Assembly: GCA_000504625.1 (NCBI GenBank)
Contig: AZHR01000005.1
Location: forward strand, 14,460 to 78,459
DNA: 64,000 bases
Reading direction: 5' to 3'
From: an alpha proteobacterium SCGC AAA240-E13
GTDB lineage: Bacteria > Pseudomonadota > Alphaproteobacteria > Pelagibacterales > Pelagibacteraceae
The notes below the pieces were generated by a model, which saw only the letters and a program-made list of their open reading frames with translations, had not been told where the DNA came from and ran no database searches. Made by a program: the position numbers and the translations under genes. Positions 43,028 through 51,743 of the stretch are shown here, one piece after another. The stretch's first letter is position 1; the number at the start of each line of letters is the position of its first letter.

Positions 43028-43986
43028 TTTCTCTTTTTAAATACCCATTTATTATTTTTAAGGTATTTAACGGTTTTTTCTATGCTTTTTTTTATTGTAA
43101 ATTTTGGTTTCCATCCCAGTGATCTAATTTTTTTAGTGCTTAGAAATATAAACGGACTATCTCCAATCCAGCCTCTTTTACCACCAGTAAAAGAAACCCT
43201 AGGTTTAACTTTTAATTGTTTACAAATCACACCTATTGATTGCTTTACATTAACATATTCGTTTGTACCAAGATTAAAAATATTTATTTTGTTCTTTGAT
43301 TTTTTTATTGCAATAAGCATAGCACTAATACAATCGTTAACATGCAGATAAGATTTTCTTTGATTTCCATCTCCTAGGACTTTCAAGCAAGCTGGGTTTT
43401 TAAATAATTGATTACAAAAATCGTAAACATGACCATGCGTATATCTGTTGCCTAATATAGATACAAAACGAAATATCCAACTTTTAAAATTAAAAGCTTC
43501 ACAATATGCTTCGATAAAAGATTCTCCTGCTACTTTTGAAGCTCCGTAAAACGATGTTTGTATTGGAAAATCGTCATTCTCGGGAGTTGGAAAATTTTTT
43601 GGTTCTCCATAAGCTGAACCTGTAGAACAAAAAACAATTTTATTTATATTATTTTTTCTCATTGCTTCTAATACATTGAATGTAGTTATCGTGTTTTGTT
43701 CCAAGTCTCTATAAGGATTTTTATAACCATATCTAACATCCGCGTTAGCAGCCAAATGGAAAACTATTTCTGATCCTTTGAAAATTTTTTTTATTTTATT
43801 TAGATTTAATAAATCACACTTAAAAAATTGAAAATTTTTATTTTTAAGTGCGGATTTTAAAAATGCTTTTTGACCAGTTTTTAAATTATCTATACCAATT
43901 ATATGACATTTCTGAGTAAGCAATATGTCAACCAAGTTGCTACCTACAAAGCCAGCACAACCTGTTACTAAAATTTTTTTAAACAC
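43024..43986 (-). CDS. NAD-dependent nucleotide-sugar epimerase/dehydratase
   Basis: A 320-residue extended SDR. VTGCAGFVGSNL (about 7-18) binds NAD, HLAANADVRYG (about 73) is a family block, and FYGASKVAGE has the catalytic Tyr-x3-Lys (about 151-155), with an upstream serine in STGSAYGEP. It most resembles UDP-glucose 4-epimerases, but its substrate could be the GDP-heptose made by the neighbouring genes. The four-base overlap with the fusion gene supports joint work. Confidence 0.87.
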   Translation of the reverse strand: MFKKILVTGCAGFVGSNLVDILLTQKCHIIGIDNLKTGQKAFLKSALKNKNFQFFKCDLLNLNKIKKIFKGSEIVFHLAANADVRYGYKNPYRDLEQNTITTFNVLEAMRKNNINKIVFCSTGSAYGEPKNFPTPENDDFPIQTSFYGASKVAGESFIEAYCEAFNFKSWIFRFVSILGNRYTHGHVYDFCNQLFKNPACLKVLGDGNQRKSYLHVNDCISAMLIAIKKSKNKINIFNLGTNEYVNVKQSIGVICKQLKVKPRVSFTGGKRGWIGDSPFIFLSTKKIRSLGWKPKFTIKKSIEKTVKYLKNNKWVFKKRK

Positions 43987-43998
43987 GCTTTTAGTTAT

Positions 43999-44718
43999 TC
44001 AATTAATTTTAAAACCCGCATCTACAGCATCTTTATAAAACATTTTAACGGTATCTAATGAATAATCTTCTAAATTAAAATTGAGAAATTGTAATTTCTT
44101 AATTATATCTTTGGTCACTGTTATAATATGACAACCTATCTGATCAGCCTGAATTATATTAAGCAATTCCCTAGGACTTGCCCAAAGTAATTCGGATTTA
44201 GAATTAATTTTCATTTCTTTTACACATTCTTTCATTAGTGGAACAGGATCTATACCAGTATCAGCTATTCTTCCAGCAAATATGGATATAATACTCGGAA
44301 CTTTATTATCAAGTACCGACAGTACTATTTTAACCTGATCCAAAGTCATTATCGCAGTTATATTTAATTTAACTTTTTTTTTAGCTAAACTTTTAATTAA
44401 TTCTCTGGAACTTTCTTTTTTTGTGTTTGTTATAGGAATTTTTACATAAACGTTATCAGCCCAACTTGTAATTTCCATCGCTTGTTTTTCCATGTTCTCA
44501 AAATCATCTGAGAAAACTTCAAAAGATATTGGTTTTTCCTTTATTGTTAAAAGAATATCTTTTGCAAATGTTTTATAGTCTTTAATACCTGCTTTCTTCA
44601 TTAAACTAGGATTGGTCGTTAAGCCTTTAATGAAAGTTTTACTATTCATTTCTAGCATATCTTTCTTATCTGCTCCGTCGGAGAATATTTTTACTTTTAG
44701 ATCTTCTATTATCTTCAT
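43999..44718 (-). CDS. Transaldolase-family protein
   Basis: A 239-residue transaldolase/fructose-6-phosphate aldolase-like TIM barrel. IFSDGADKKDMLEM and KGLTTNPSLMKKAG (about 30-43) are typical, and VYVKIPITNTKKES (about 92) carries the Schiff-base lysine. FAGRIADTGIDPVP (about 143) binds phosphate. A transaldolase makes or consumes sedoheptulose 7-phosphate, the first substrate of the heptose pathway, so its position in this operon is meaningful. Activity as an aldolase on another sugar is also possible. Confidence 0.85.
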   Translation of the reverse strand: MKIIEDLKVKIFSDGADKKDMLEMNSKTFIKGLTTNPSLMKKAGIKDYKTFAKDILLTIKEKPISFEVFSDDFENMEKQAMEITSWADNVYVKIPITNTKKESSRELIKSLAKKKVKLNITAIMTLDQVKIVLSVLDNKVPSIISIFAGRIADTGIDPVPLMKECVKEMKINSKSELLWASPRELLNIIQADQIGCHIITVTKDIIKKLQFLNFNLEDYSLDTVKMFYKDAVDAGFKIN

Positions 44719-44735
44719 GAAATTAATTCTAGCAC

Positions 44736-45038
44736 TTAGTAAGCAAGCATAATTGACTTGAAAGTGCTAGGATACAAAGAATTTACCAAGACATTTTTTT
44801 TTCGGTTTTCTACCATTTTTTCTTTATCTTCAATTTTTTTGTTTGAAGAATCTATAATGTTCTCAATAATTGTCTTGCCTGTTGCTTTTTTAACTCCATA
44901 ACTAAGAGTGTAGGAAATGGCTGACTGATAAATATTTCCACCAGTTACACCTGTAGCAGCAGGTCCCACAAGCGCTAAAACCTGAAAACACCCATTCAAA
45001 AAAAGGGTGGTAATTATGATAAAAATAACTTTCTTCAT
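44736..45038 (-). CDS. Small putative lipoprotein
   Basis: A 100-residue protein. Residues 1-17 form a lipoprotein signal ending in LNGC, so Cys17 would be lipidated. A short glycine-rich hydrophobic stretch (VGPAATGVTGGNIYQSAISY) follows, then a charged, probably helical C-terminus with many lysines and glutamates. I do not recognise a function. It is next to the transaldolase gene and divergent from the IalB gene. Confidence 0.72.
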   Translation of the reverse strand: MKKVIFIIITTLFLNGCFQVLALVGPAATGVTGGNIYQSAISYTLSYGVKKATGKTIIENIIDSSNKKIEDKEKMVENRKKNVLVNSLYPSTFKSIMLAY

Positions 45039-45125
45039 CTCCCGTAATACTTTGTATAATAATTGAAAATATTTTTATATATAATAAAAATTTGTAATTC
45101 AATTAATGGTTGTATAAAGAATATT

Positions 45126-45671
45126 ATGAAATTCATATACTTTAAAGGCTTTCAGGCTGGGTTATTTTTTTTGCTATTATCGAACTTTTTTGTAATTGCT
45201 TCAGAGACAGATACAAAGCAGATTATAACGGAACGTTCCGGTTATTGGACCTATTATTGTAAAAATTATGAACAACAAAGGCAATGTGAGATTGCTCGAA
45301 AAGTAAAAATTGAAGAGCAAAATGAGACATTTTTAATCGTCTATAAAATCATAAAAAATATAAATTCTAAAGTAACAGAAAATTTAAACATTTTAACTCC
45401 CCCTGCTGAAAGAATAAACACAAAGAAACGTCTAAAAATAAGTTTTGATGACAAAACAAAATTTACAAGATCGTTTTTGAAATGTGAAGACACGGATTGT
45501 TTAGCTGTGTTTAAGAGCAACAGAATACTCAAATATTCAATGGAAAATTTCAATAAAATGAAAATCACTTTTTATATATCTGGAGATAATGAATCAACTT
45601 CTTTAACTCTTCCAATGGACGGATTTAGCAAAGCACTTAAAGATATAAAAGAACAACTAAAATTATTTTAA
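45126..45671 (+). CDS. IalB-family (invasion-associated locus B) exported protein
   Basis: About 181 residues from the ATG at 45126; an in-frame TTG at 45063 would add a less likely leader. A hydrophobic segment (GLFFLLLSNFFVIAS) is the signal. The SGYWTYYCKNYEQQRQCEIAR block and the FLKCEDTDCLAVF block hold two cysteine pairs, the pattern of alphaproteobacterial IalB proteins (PF06776). Such proteins are periplasmic with an unclear, stress-related role. It is convergent with the coiled-coil gene. Confidence 0.8.
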   Translation: MKFIYFKGFQAGLFFLLLSNFFVIASETDTKQIITERSGYWTYYCKNYEQQRQCEIARKVKIEEQNETFLIVYKIIKNINSKVTENLNILTPPAERINTKKRLKISFDDKTKFTRSFLKCEDTDCLAVFKSNRILKYSMENFNKMKITFYISGDNESTSLTLPMDGFSKALKDIKEQLKLF

Positions 45672-45690
45672 AAACACAAATTAACTTTTT

Positions 45691-46929
45691 CTATTTTTTT
45701 TTAAAAATCTCTTCCGTTTGAAGATTAAATCCTTCAATATTTTCTATTTTCTTAGGAATAATTGTTTGTTGAAATCGATCTTGAGATATTTGTTTTTCGC
45801 TCGAATTTTTTTTATCTGTTTCCGGTTTATCTTCTACTTTTGATATTATAGTATTAAATGGATTTTCGATGACATTATTTTCAGAAATTATATTATTTAA
45901 ATTTACCAACTGAGACATAAGTTTGGCTTTATTTTTTTCAAAATGTTCCAGTTGATGCTTAGTGTTTTCTAATTTGCTTGATAATTTAACTACTTCGTTG
46001 CTTAATCTCAGATTATCATCTTGATAATATTTAATTCTCCTAGTCATATCTTCGATTTTAGTTTTGTCATTTCCCTGCTCTGCTGCTTGTTCAGAATTAC
46101 GAACGAGATTATTTTTTATTTCAATATTTTGCTGCAATAAGTTATTTTCCTCTTTAAGTTTTGAAATTTGATCTTGATAACCTTTAAGAATGTTTTGTTG
46201 TTCATAAATAATTTTCGACTTTGTTTTTGTTTCTTCATTATATTCTTCATGAGTTAATAATTCAGGAGGCTTGGTTGAATCTTCTTGCTGAGGAATATTG
46301 TTATATATTAAATCCCCCGTTAACCAGCTAGGTGGTAATTCAAATTTTTGTTCTAATAAATGGTTTTGTTCCTTAAGTTTTGTAATTTGATTTTCATAAT
46401 CTTTAATAATGTTTTGCTGTTTATATAAAAATTCCAATTTTGTTTGAAATTCTTTATCCCCTGTTTGTTGACTTAAAGCTTTTGAAATTTGATTTAAATC
46501 ATTCTCCAACAGAGTATTACGTTCATTAAGTTTAGATATCTGTTCATTAAGTTCTGAAATTTTTTTAAGATTTAAATCCTCTTGATTGCTATTTGTAGTT
46601 TGAGCAGTAGGTTTATCAACAAATTCATTTTTTAATATTAATATATCTCTCTTTACTGAATTATCTTTTTTTATTTCCGAATCTTCTATTTTTCTAATCT
46701 CGTCTATTTCAAATGGCTCGGCATTATCAAATTCAGTTTCGTCTTCTACCATTTCTTCTATTTCAATAGTCTCTCCAAAAGTACCTTGTGTTTCTTTTGT
46801 TATTTTTTTCATGTTGTCCGTATAATTTAGTATAAATGTTTTATTTTCATTTTTGTAATTTTTTTTTTCTGGTTCATTAATATCCTGCACACATTTCAGT
46901 ATTTCTGATACAGGATATTGAATATTCAT
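45691..46929 (-). CDS. Long coiled-coil protein, function unknown
   Basis: A 412-residue, highly charged protein without signal peptide or membrane helix. Acidic residues 45-90 contain EPFEIDEIRKIEDS, and residues 120-345 form a heptad coiled coil broken into repeating KLKEQNHLLEQKFE / KLKEENNLLQQNIE-like units, each preceded by a YxxQxxIIKxYENQI-type or similar sequence. A shared acidic motif, PFEIDEI, also occurs in the next coiled-coil protein (47032). The arrangement suggests a structural or scaffolding role, perhaps related to the zinc-ribbon neighbour. Confidence 0.75.
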   Translation of the reverse strand: MNIQYPVSEILKCVQDINEPEKKNYKNENKTFILNYTDNMKKITKETQGTFGETIEIEEMVEDETEFDNAEPFEIDEIRKIEDSEIKKDNSVKRDILILKNEFVDKPTAQTTNSNQEDLNLKKISELNEQISKLNERNTLLENDLNQISKALSQQTGDKEFQTKLEFLYKQQNIIKDYENQITKLKEQNHLLEQKFELPPSWLTGDLIYNNIPQQEDSTKPPELLTHEEYNEETKTKSKIIYEQQNILKGYQDQISKLKEENNLLQQNIEIKNNLVRNSEQAAEQGNDKTKIEDMTRRIKYYQDDNLRLSNEVVKLSSKLENTKHQLEHFEKNKAKLMSQLVNLNNIISENNVIENPFNTIISKVEDKPETDKKNSSEKQISQDRFQQTIIPKKIENIEGFNLQTEEIFKKK

Positions 46930-47031
46930 AGTCTGAATTAAACATTACTTTTATTTTGCAAATTTACAACTAAAAGTTGTATACAAAATCCCTTAGTATT
47001 TTATATATATTGTATTTTTAATATGAATTTT

Positions 47032-47838
47032 TTAGACTTTCTTTCTTCTTGATGGATCTCCTGATCTACCGATTCTTGAAGTGTCATCTTCGTCTTCATG
47101 AATATCTTTATATGTTCTTTGTTTTTCATCAGAATATGTTCTTTGTTTTTCATCAGATTGAGCTTCTTGATCTTCGGTTACCTTTTTTATTTCATCTATT
47201 TCAAAAGGCTTAGGTTCTTCTATTGAATCTGAACTTTGTTGACCATTTGAATTTTTTTGCTCACTGGCTTGATCAAACACTTCTATTGGTTTTGATGTGT
47301 TGATGATTTTTCCTCCAACTACTTTCTTAATTAAGACTTCCTCCAAAGAAGATAGTCGATCACCTAAACTTTTTTGTGATAACTGCTCCTGAAGTACAAT
47401 AGTTCTTTTTTCTAAAGATGTATTTTTAATAAATAAATCTAAGGTCTTTTTTTCAAGTTCTTTTTGTAAAACGCTAATTCTTTCATTATGTGTTTTTTGT
47501 CTCGAAGTTTCCGACTCATTGTCCTTAACTCTTGACTCAAATAATGCCAATCTTTGTTCAAGTCTTTTTTGATTTTCAATTTCTTTATCTTTTGCTTCTA
47601 ATTCTTTTTCGAGAGATGAAATGTTATCACTAAAATAATTTCTCTCGTTAGCAATTTTAATTTCTTGGGAATGCAGAGATTGATCGAGATCGATTAATTT
47701 TTTTTCAATAACGTTTTGCTTTGATTCTTGAAACCATTCTTTGCCACACTTACCACACTTTACTAATCTCCCATCAAACCCTATCTGCTCAGCATTAATT
47801 GCGAACTTACTTTCACCACATATACAATCAATTAACAT
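47032..47838 (-). CDS. Zinc-ribbon coiled-coil protein
   Basis: A 268-residue protein. Residues 1-36 are an MJ0042-type zinc ribbon (Cys5, Cys7, Cys28, Cys31; the pattern ends CGKCGKEWFQ). Residues 45-150 form a coiled coil. The C-terminal region has EEPKPFEIDEIKKV, a shared motif with the 45691 protein, two tandem copies of DEKQRTY and a basic end (RSGDPSRRKK). In alphaproteobacteria MJ0042 ribbons usually start membrane-anchored proteins, but no membrane helix is visible here. Function unknown. Confidence 0.8.
   Translation of the reverse strand: MLIDCICGESKFAINAEQIGFDGRLVKCGKCGKEWFQESKQNVIEKKLIDLDQSLHSQEIKIANERNYFSDNISSLEKELEAKDKEIENQKRLEQRLALFESRVKDNESETSRQKTHNERISVLQKELEKKTLDLFIKNTSLEKRTIVLQEQLSQKSLGDRLSSLEEVLIKKVVGGKIINTSKPIEVFDQASEQKNSNGQQSSDSIEEPKPFEIDEIKKVTEDQEAQSDEKQRTYSDEKQRTYKDIHEDEDDTSRIGRSGDPSRRKKV
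47111..47157 (-). repeat. Tandem duplication in the coiled-coil gene
   Basis: Two identical 23-base segments (47111-47133 and 47135-47157), with a period of 24 bases, encode the repeated DEKQRTY. It is an in-frame duplication of eight codons. Confidence 0.85.
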
Positions 47839-48008
47839 TATCTACCTCTGTACAACTTATATTACCTTTACAAAATAAAATTGAAATAAGATTAACAAAA
47901 AAATTAACTTATAGGTTGTTTTTTTTAACTAAAATTATACATTATATGGAATTTACAAATAAATATTTACTACATATAGTTGTATAGAAGAATTCAGTCT
48001 AGTTTTTT

Positions 48009-48404
48009 ATGACATCTAAAACGAAAATAAAAATTTCTTCAAACAGAAGCTTTGGTTTGATGTTTTTTGTAGTATTTTTAATAATTGCTTTATGGCCTTT
48101 AAAATCTGGAGAAGATTTTAGGTTATGGTCACTGATTTTATCAATTCTCTTTTTAATTTTGAGTATTTTTAATTCTCAATTATTATATCCACTTAACAAA
48201 CTTTGGTTTAAGTTTGGAATGTTTTTAGGTTCTATTATTTCTCCTATTGTAATGGGTGTGGTATATTTCGTAGTTGTAACACCGATAGGTATTTTTATGC
48301 GTTTATGTGGTAAAGATTTATTAGAAACTCGTAAATTAAAAAGTAAAACAACTTATTGGAAAAAACCTGATAAAAAACAAAGTACAATGAAAAAACAATT
48401 TTAA
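48009..48404 (+). CDS. SxtJ-family membrane protein
   Basis: A 131-residue protein with about three hydrophobic helices (about residues 15-32, 40-58 and 75-100), then a basic tail. The sequence NRSFGLMFFVVFLIIALWP and the LNKLWFKFGMFLGSIISPIVMG block match the SxtJ family. SxtJ is named from the saxitoxin cluster, but the family is mostly found next to NodU-type carbamoyltransferases in polysaccharide loci, as here. It is first in the plus-strand block. Confidence 0.82.
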   Translation: MTSKTKIKISSNRSFGLMFFVVFLIIALWPLKSGEDFRLWSLILSILFLILSIFNSQLLYPLNKLWFKFGMFLGSIISPIVMGVVYFVVVTPIGIFMRLCGKDLLETRKLKSKTTYWKKPDKKQSTMKKQF

Positions 48405-48406
48405 TT

Positions 48407-48556
48407 ATGGAATTTTTAAAAGAATTTTGGCAATTTTTAAAAGTTAGAAAAAAATATTGGCTTATTCCAATTATAATAGTTTTGGCATTATTTGGAGGAC
48501 TAATTATTCTTAGTCAAGGGTCAGCCATAGCTCCTTTTATTTATACAATATTTTAA
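48407..48556 (+). CDS. DUF5989-type small membrane protein, 49 aa
   Basis: A 49-residue protein from ATG 48407 to TAA 48554-48556. The amphipathic start MEFLKEFWQFLKVRKKYW leads into one hydrophobic helix ending near GSAIAPFIYTIF. This matches the small DUF5989 proteins seen between SxtJ and carbamoyltransferase genes. It starts two bases after the sxtJ stop and ends one base before the next GTG. It is too short for usual gene prediction, yet its position makes it convincing. Confidence 0.85.
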   Translation: MEFLKEFWQFLKVRKKYWLIPIIIVLALFGGLIILSQGSAIAPFIYTIF

Positions 48557-48557
48557 A

Positions 48558-50396
48558 GTGACTGCAATATTGGGCATTTCCGCATTTTATCATGATAGTG
48601 CAGCAGCCATTGTTATAGATGGTAAAATAATTGCAGCAGCTCAAGAAGAAAGGTTTACTAGAAAAAAACATGATTCAGATTATCCCTTTCATGCAATAAA
48701 ATTTGTTTTAAGTTTTTCTAAATTAAAATTACATCAGATCGATTATATTGTTTTTTATGAAAAACCATTTCTAAAATTTGAAAGATTGCTCGAAACTTAT
48801 GTCGCCTTTGCGCCTAAAGGATTTAAATCTTTTTGTATGTCAATACCTGTGTGGATTAAAGAAAAATTATTTCAGAAAAAACTAATTTTCAATGAACTAA
48901 AAAGACATGATGAAAATTTTAATGATATAAATAAAATATATTTTTCTCAACATCATTTGAGCCATGCAGCAAGTGCTTTTTATCCTTCGCCATTTAAAGA
49001 AGCCATAATAGTAACTGCTGATGGAGTAGGAGAATGGGGAACTACTACTGCTGCTATAGGAAAAGAAAATGAATTAGAAATTATCAAAGAAATTCAATTT
49101 CCTCATTCCCTAGGACTTTTATATTCTGCTTTTACTTATTACACAGGTTTCAAAGTTAATAGTGGAGAATATAAGTTAATGGGTTTAGCACCATATGGTG
49201 AGCCTAAATACAAAAAATTAATTACAGATAATTTAATTGATATTAAAGATGATGGATCTTTTAAACTAGATCAATCATATTTTGAATATTCTACTGGTTT
49301 AAAAATGACCAGTGAAAGATTTTCAAAACTTTTTGGGAATAAAGTTAGAAATCCTGAAAAGGAAAAATTAACTCAATTTCATATGGATGTTGCATCTTCT
49401 ATTCAAGAGGTCACCGAAGATGTTATGTTAAAAATAACAAATTCATTAGCAGAAGAGTACAAGATAAAAAATTTATGTTTAGCTGGAGGTGTTGCTCTAA
49501 ATTGTGTAGCTAACGGAAAGATATTGCGAAACGGTAAATTTGAAAATATTTGGATCCAGCCTGCGGCTGGTGATGCAGGAGGTTCACTGGGAGCTGCGCT
49601 AGGACTCTGGTATATTGAACTTAAAAAGAATAGAACTGTTAATAGTAAAGACAGTATGAATGGTTCATATTTAGGACCTGAGTACTCACAAGATGAAGTT
49701 GAAAAAAAATTAAAAGAAATAGGAGCAAATTTTGAAGTATTAGATGACGAACAACTGATTGAAAAAACTGCTTTAGAATTAAGTAATGGTAAAGCAGTAG
49801 GTTGGTTTCAGGGAAGAATGGAATTCGGACCCCGTGCCTTAGGCTGTAGATCAATTTTAGGTGACGCAAGGTCAAAAAATATGCAGAAAACTTTAAACCT
49901 GAAAGTTAAATTTAGAGAAAGTTTCAGACCTTTTGCCCCATCAGTAATTAGAGAAGACTTACCAACTTGGTTTGATCTAAATTGTGATAGTCCCTATATG
50001 CTTCTTGTCTCTGATGTAGTTAAGGAAAAACGTCGAATGATGACTGAAAAAGAAAAAGCTCTTTTTGGCATTGATAAGTTAAATATCACAAGATCTGACA
50101 TACCGGCAGTTACCCATGTCGATTATTCTGCCAGAGTACAAACTGTTCATAGGGAAACAAATCCCAAATATTATAAATTAATATCTGAGTTTAAAAAGAA
50201 AACAGGATGCCCAGTTATTGTCAATACTTCATTTAATGTAAGAGGTGAACCTATTGTGAATACACCAGAAGATGCTTTTAAATGTTTTATGGGAACAGAA
50301 ATGGATATTCTTGTAATTGAAAACTGCCTTATAAGAAAAGAAAAACAAAATAAATCATTAAAAGTTGATTATAAAAATAAATATGGGATCGATTAA
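48558..50396 (+). CDS. NodU-type carbamoyltransferase
   Basis: A 612-residue carbamoyltransferase with the usual two domains. The N-terminal ILGISAFYHDSAAAIV (residues 4-19), HHLSHAASAFYPSPF (about 135-149) and ADGVGEWGTTTAA (about 155) form the adenylate site. The YrdC-like C-terminal domain shows GRMEFGPRALGCRSILGD (about 422-439). It transfers a carbamoyl group from carbamoyl phosphate, via carbamoyl-AMP, to a hydroxyl of a sugar or secondary metabolite. The GTG start one base after the DUF5989 stop suggests coupled translation. The target is probably the surface polysaccharide of this region. Confidence 0.93.
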   Translation: MTAILGISAFYHDSAAAIVIDGKIIAAAQEERFTRKKHDSDYPFHAIKFVLSFSKLKLHQIDYIVFYEKPFLKFERLLETYVAFAPKGFKSFCMSIPVWIKEKLFQKKLIFNELKRHDENFNDINKIYFSQHHLSHAASAFYPSPFKEAIIVTADGVGEWGTTTAAIGKENELEIIKEIQFPHSLGLLYSAFTYYTGFKVNSGEYKLMGLAPYGEPKYKKLITDNLIDIKDDGSFKLDQSYFEYSTGLKMTSERFSKLFGNKVRNPEKEKLTQFHMDVASSIQEVTEDVMLKITNSLAEEYKIKNLCLAGGVALNCVANGKILRNGKFENIWIQPAAGDAGGSLGAALGLWYIELKKNRTVNSKDSMNGSYLGPEYSQDEVEKKLKEIGANFEVLDDEQLIEKTALELSNGKAVGWFQGRMEFGPRALGCRSILGDARSKNMQKTLNLKVKFRESFRPFAPSVIREDLPTWFDLNCDSPYMLLVSDVVKEKRRMMTEKEKALFGIDKLNITRSDIPAVTHVDYSARVQTVHRETNPKYYKLISEFKKKTGCPVIVNTSFNVRGEPIVNTPEDAFKCFMGTEMDILVIENCLIRKEKQNKSLKVDYKNKYGID

Positions 50397-50422
50397 AAAG
50401 AAATAATGAAATAAAGTTGTAT

Positions 50423-51145
50423 ATGATTAATACCTTTGCAAAAAAAATATTTAATTTTTTTGGCTATAATGTAATTAAATTTAATCGGAATTTTTACGGA
50501 TTAAAACACGAAAATTTTGATCTAATAATTGATGTTGGTGCCAACAATGGTAATTTATCCAAATTTTTTTTAAATACATTTCCTTATGCTAAGATATATG
50601 CATTTGAAGCTAATCCATTAAATCGAGATGATTTAAAAAAAATTAAAAAAAAATTTAAAAATAGATTTATATCAGTTTTAAAAGGGGTTGGAGCACGCAA
50701 TGGTTTTTTGGAATTAAATATTCATAAACTACATCATCCTTCAAGCTCGTTTCTAAAATTGTCTAAAATTGGAGAGAAAGTAGGATCAGAATTTACAAAA
50801 GTTGATTTGTCACTTCAAAAAAAGATTAGAACTCCCGTTATAACGTTAGATAATTATTTTAAAAATTTTAATTTAAAAAACAAAAAAATTTTACTCAAAA
50901 GTGACACTCAAGGATTTGAAATTGAAGTTTTTAAAGGAGCAAAGAGTTTGCTTAAAGTTATTAACACTGTCATTGTAGAGGGTGATTTTACGGCTAATTT
51001 TTATGAAAAACAGGCCAATCCAATTGACACATTCACTCATCTTAAATCGTTCAATTTTGAATTAAAGGGTTTTGTTTACCCTCCAGGCTTAAATGAAAAA
51101 GGTGAAATTTTGGGAGCTGATTTTATTTTTAGAAAAAAGAATTAA
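50423..51145 (+). CDS. FkbM-family methyltransferase
   Basis: A 240-residue SAM methyltransferase. IDVGANNGNLSKFF (about 35-48) is the SAM motif, and LLKSDTQGFEIEVFKGA (about 153-169) is the FkbM second motif. The family O-methylates sugars or polyketides. The ATG at 50423 is preferred over the TTG at 50417. It lies 26 bases after the carbamoyltransferase gene, so it likely adds a methyl group to the same glycan. Confidence 0.88.
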   Translation: MINTFAKKIFNFFGYNVIKFNRNFYGLKHENFDLIIDVGANNGNLSKFFLNTFPYAKIYAFEANPLNRDDLKKIKKKFKNRFISVLKGVGARNGFLELNIHKLHHPSSSFLKLSKIGEKVGSEFTKVDLSLQKKIRTPVITLDNYFKNFNLKNKKILLKSDTQGFEIEVFKGAKSLLKVINTVIVEGDFTANFYEKQANPIDTFTHLKSFNFELKGFVYPPGLNEKGEILGADFIFRKKN

Positions 51146-51365
51146 GAATAAATAAATTTCCTTTTTTTTAAAATAAATATGAAATATTTTATATAATAAA
51201 AAGTAAAACAAAAGTGTTTGGGATATTTTTCTTAATATTATAAAAGTCAATATGGTAAAATAATATCTTTGTTAGATGTTATAATATAATAATCAACAAT
51301 CCCATTTTAATTAATAATTAGATATTAAAGTATTTTTGTGGTAAATGTTTTGTAGAATAAAACTA

Positions 51366-51584
51366 ATGAAAAAAATTATTTTATTTTTAAATTTAATCTT
51401 ATTAGTAGAAATTTTTACTCAATCCAGTGCATACGCTTATATCGATCCTGGTACAGGAAGTATGTTGTTGTCAGCTTTGGTGGCTGGAATAGCTGCAGCT
51501 GGAGCAGCAATATCAGTGTATTGGTCAAAAATTAAATCTTTTTTTTCAAAGACAAAAAAAAATGATAAACATCCTAAGGATTGA
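51366..51584 (+). CDS. Small exported YIDPGTGS-motif protein
   Basis: A 72-residue protein from the ATG at 51366; the upstream in-frame start at 51345 gives an unlikely leader. A signal sequence ends in SSAYA, so the mature protein would begin exactly with YIDPGTGS. One hydrophobic, alanine-rich helix (about residues 38-53) and a basic tail follow. I know this motif from small proteins beside polysaccharide genes, but no function is established. A 200-base AT-rich gap precedes it, with a TATAAT at 51280-51285 as the only promoter-like element. Confidence 0.75.
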   Translation: MKKIILFLNLILLVEIFTQSSAYAYIDPGTGSMLLSALVAGIAAAGAAISVYWSKIKSFFSKTKKNDKHPKD

Positions 51585-51686
51585 TGATTGTTAAACTAAA
51601 AAAAAATAAACTTAACCATTCTACTTTTTAAACCTATGCGAGATTCTAAATAATTGTTGGAATCTCGTCAAACTGACTTTTCACAA

Positions 51687-51703
51687 AGTACTACCTTAGT
51701 ACT
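51687..51703. repeat. Palindrome AGTACTA-CCT-TAGTACT before the YdjM-like gene
   Basis: A 7-bp perfect inverted repeat with a three-base spacer, 40 bases before the ATG at 51744. A TATACT at 51723-51728 could be the -10, in which case the palindrome covers the -35 region and could be an operator. A related repeat is at 36957-36984. Confidence 0.45.
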
Positions 51704-51743
51704 ATTTTACGTAGAAAATTGTTATACTGAATCTAAATAAATT

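Noticed and set aside
47111..47157. Two direct repeats considered as a possible CRISPR
   Set aside because: Only two copies separated by a single base, in frame within a coding sequence; it is a tandem codon duplication.
51146..51344. 200-base gap before the YIDPGTGS gene examined for tRNA, small ORFs or attachment sites
   Set aside because: It is almost purely A/T with one TATAAT-like element and no paired arms or ORF with features.
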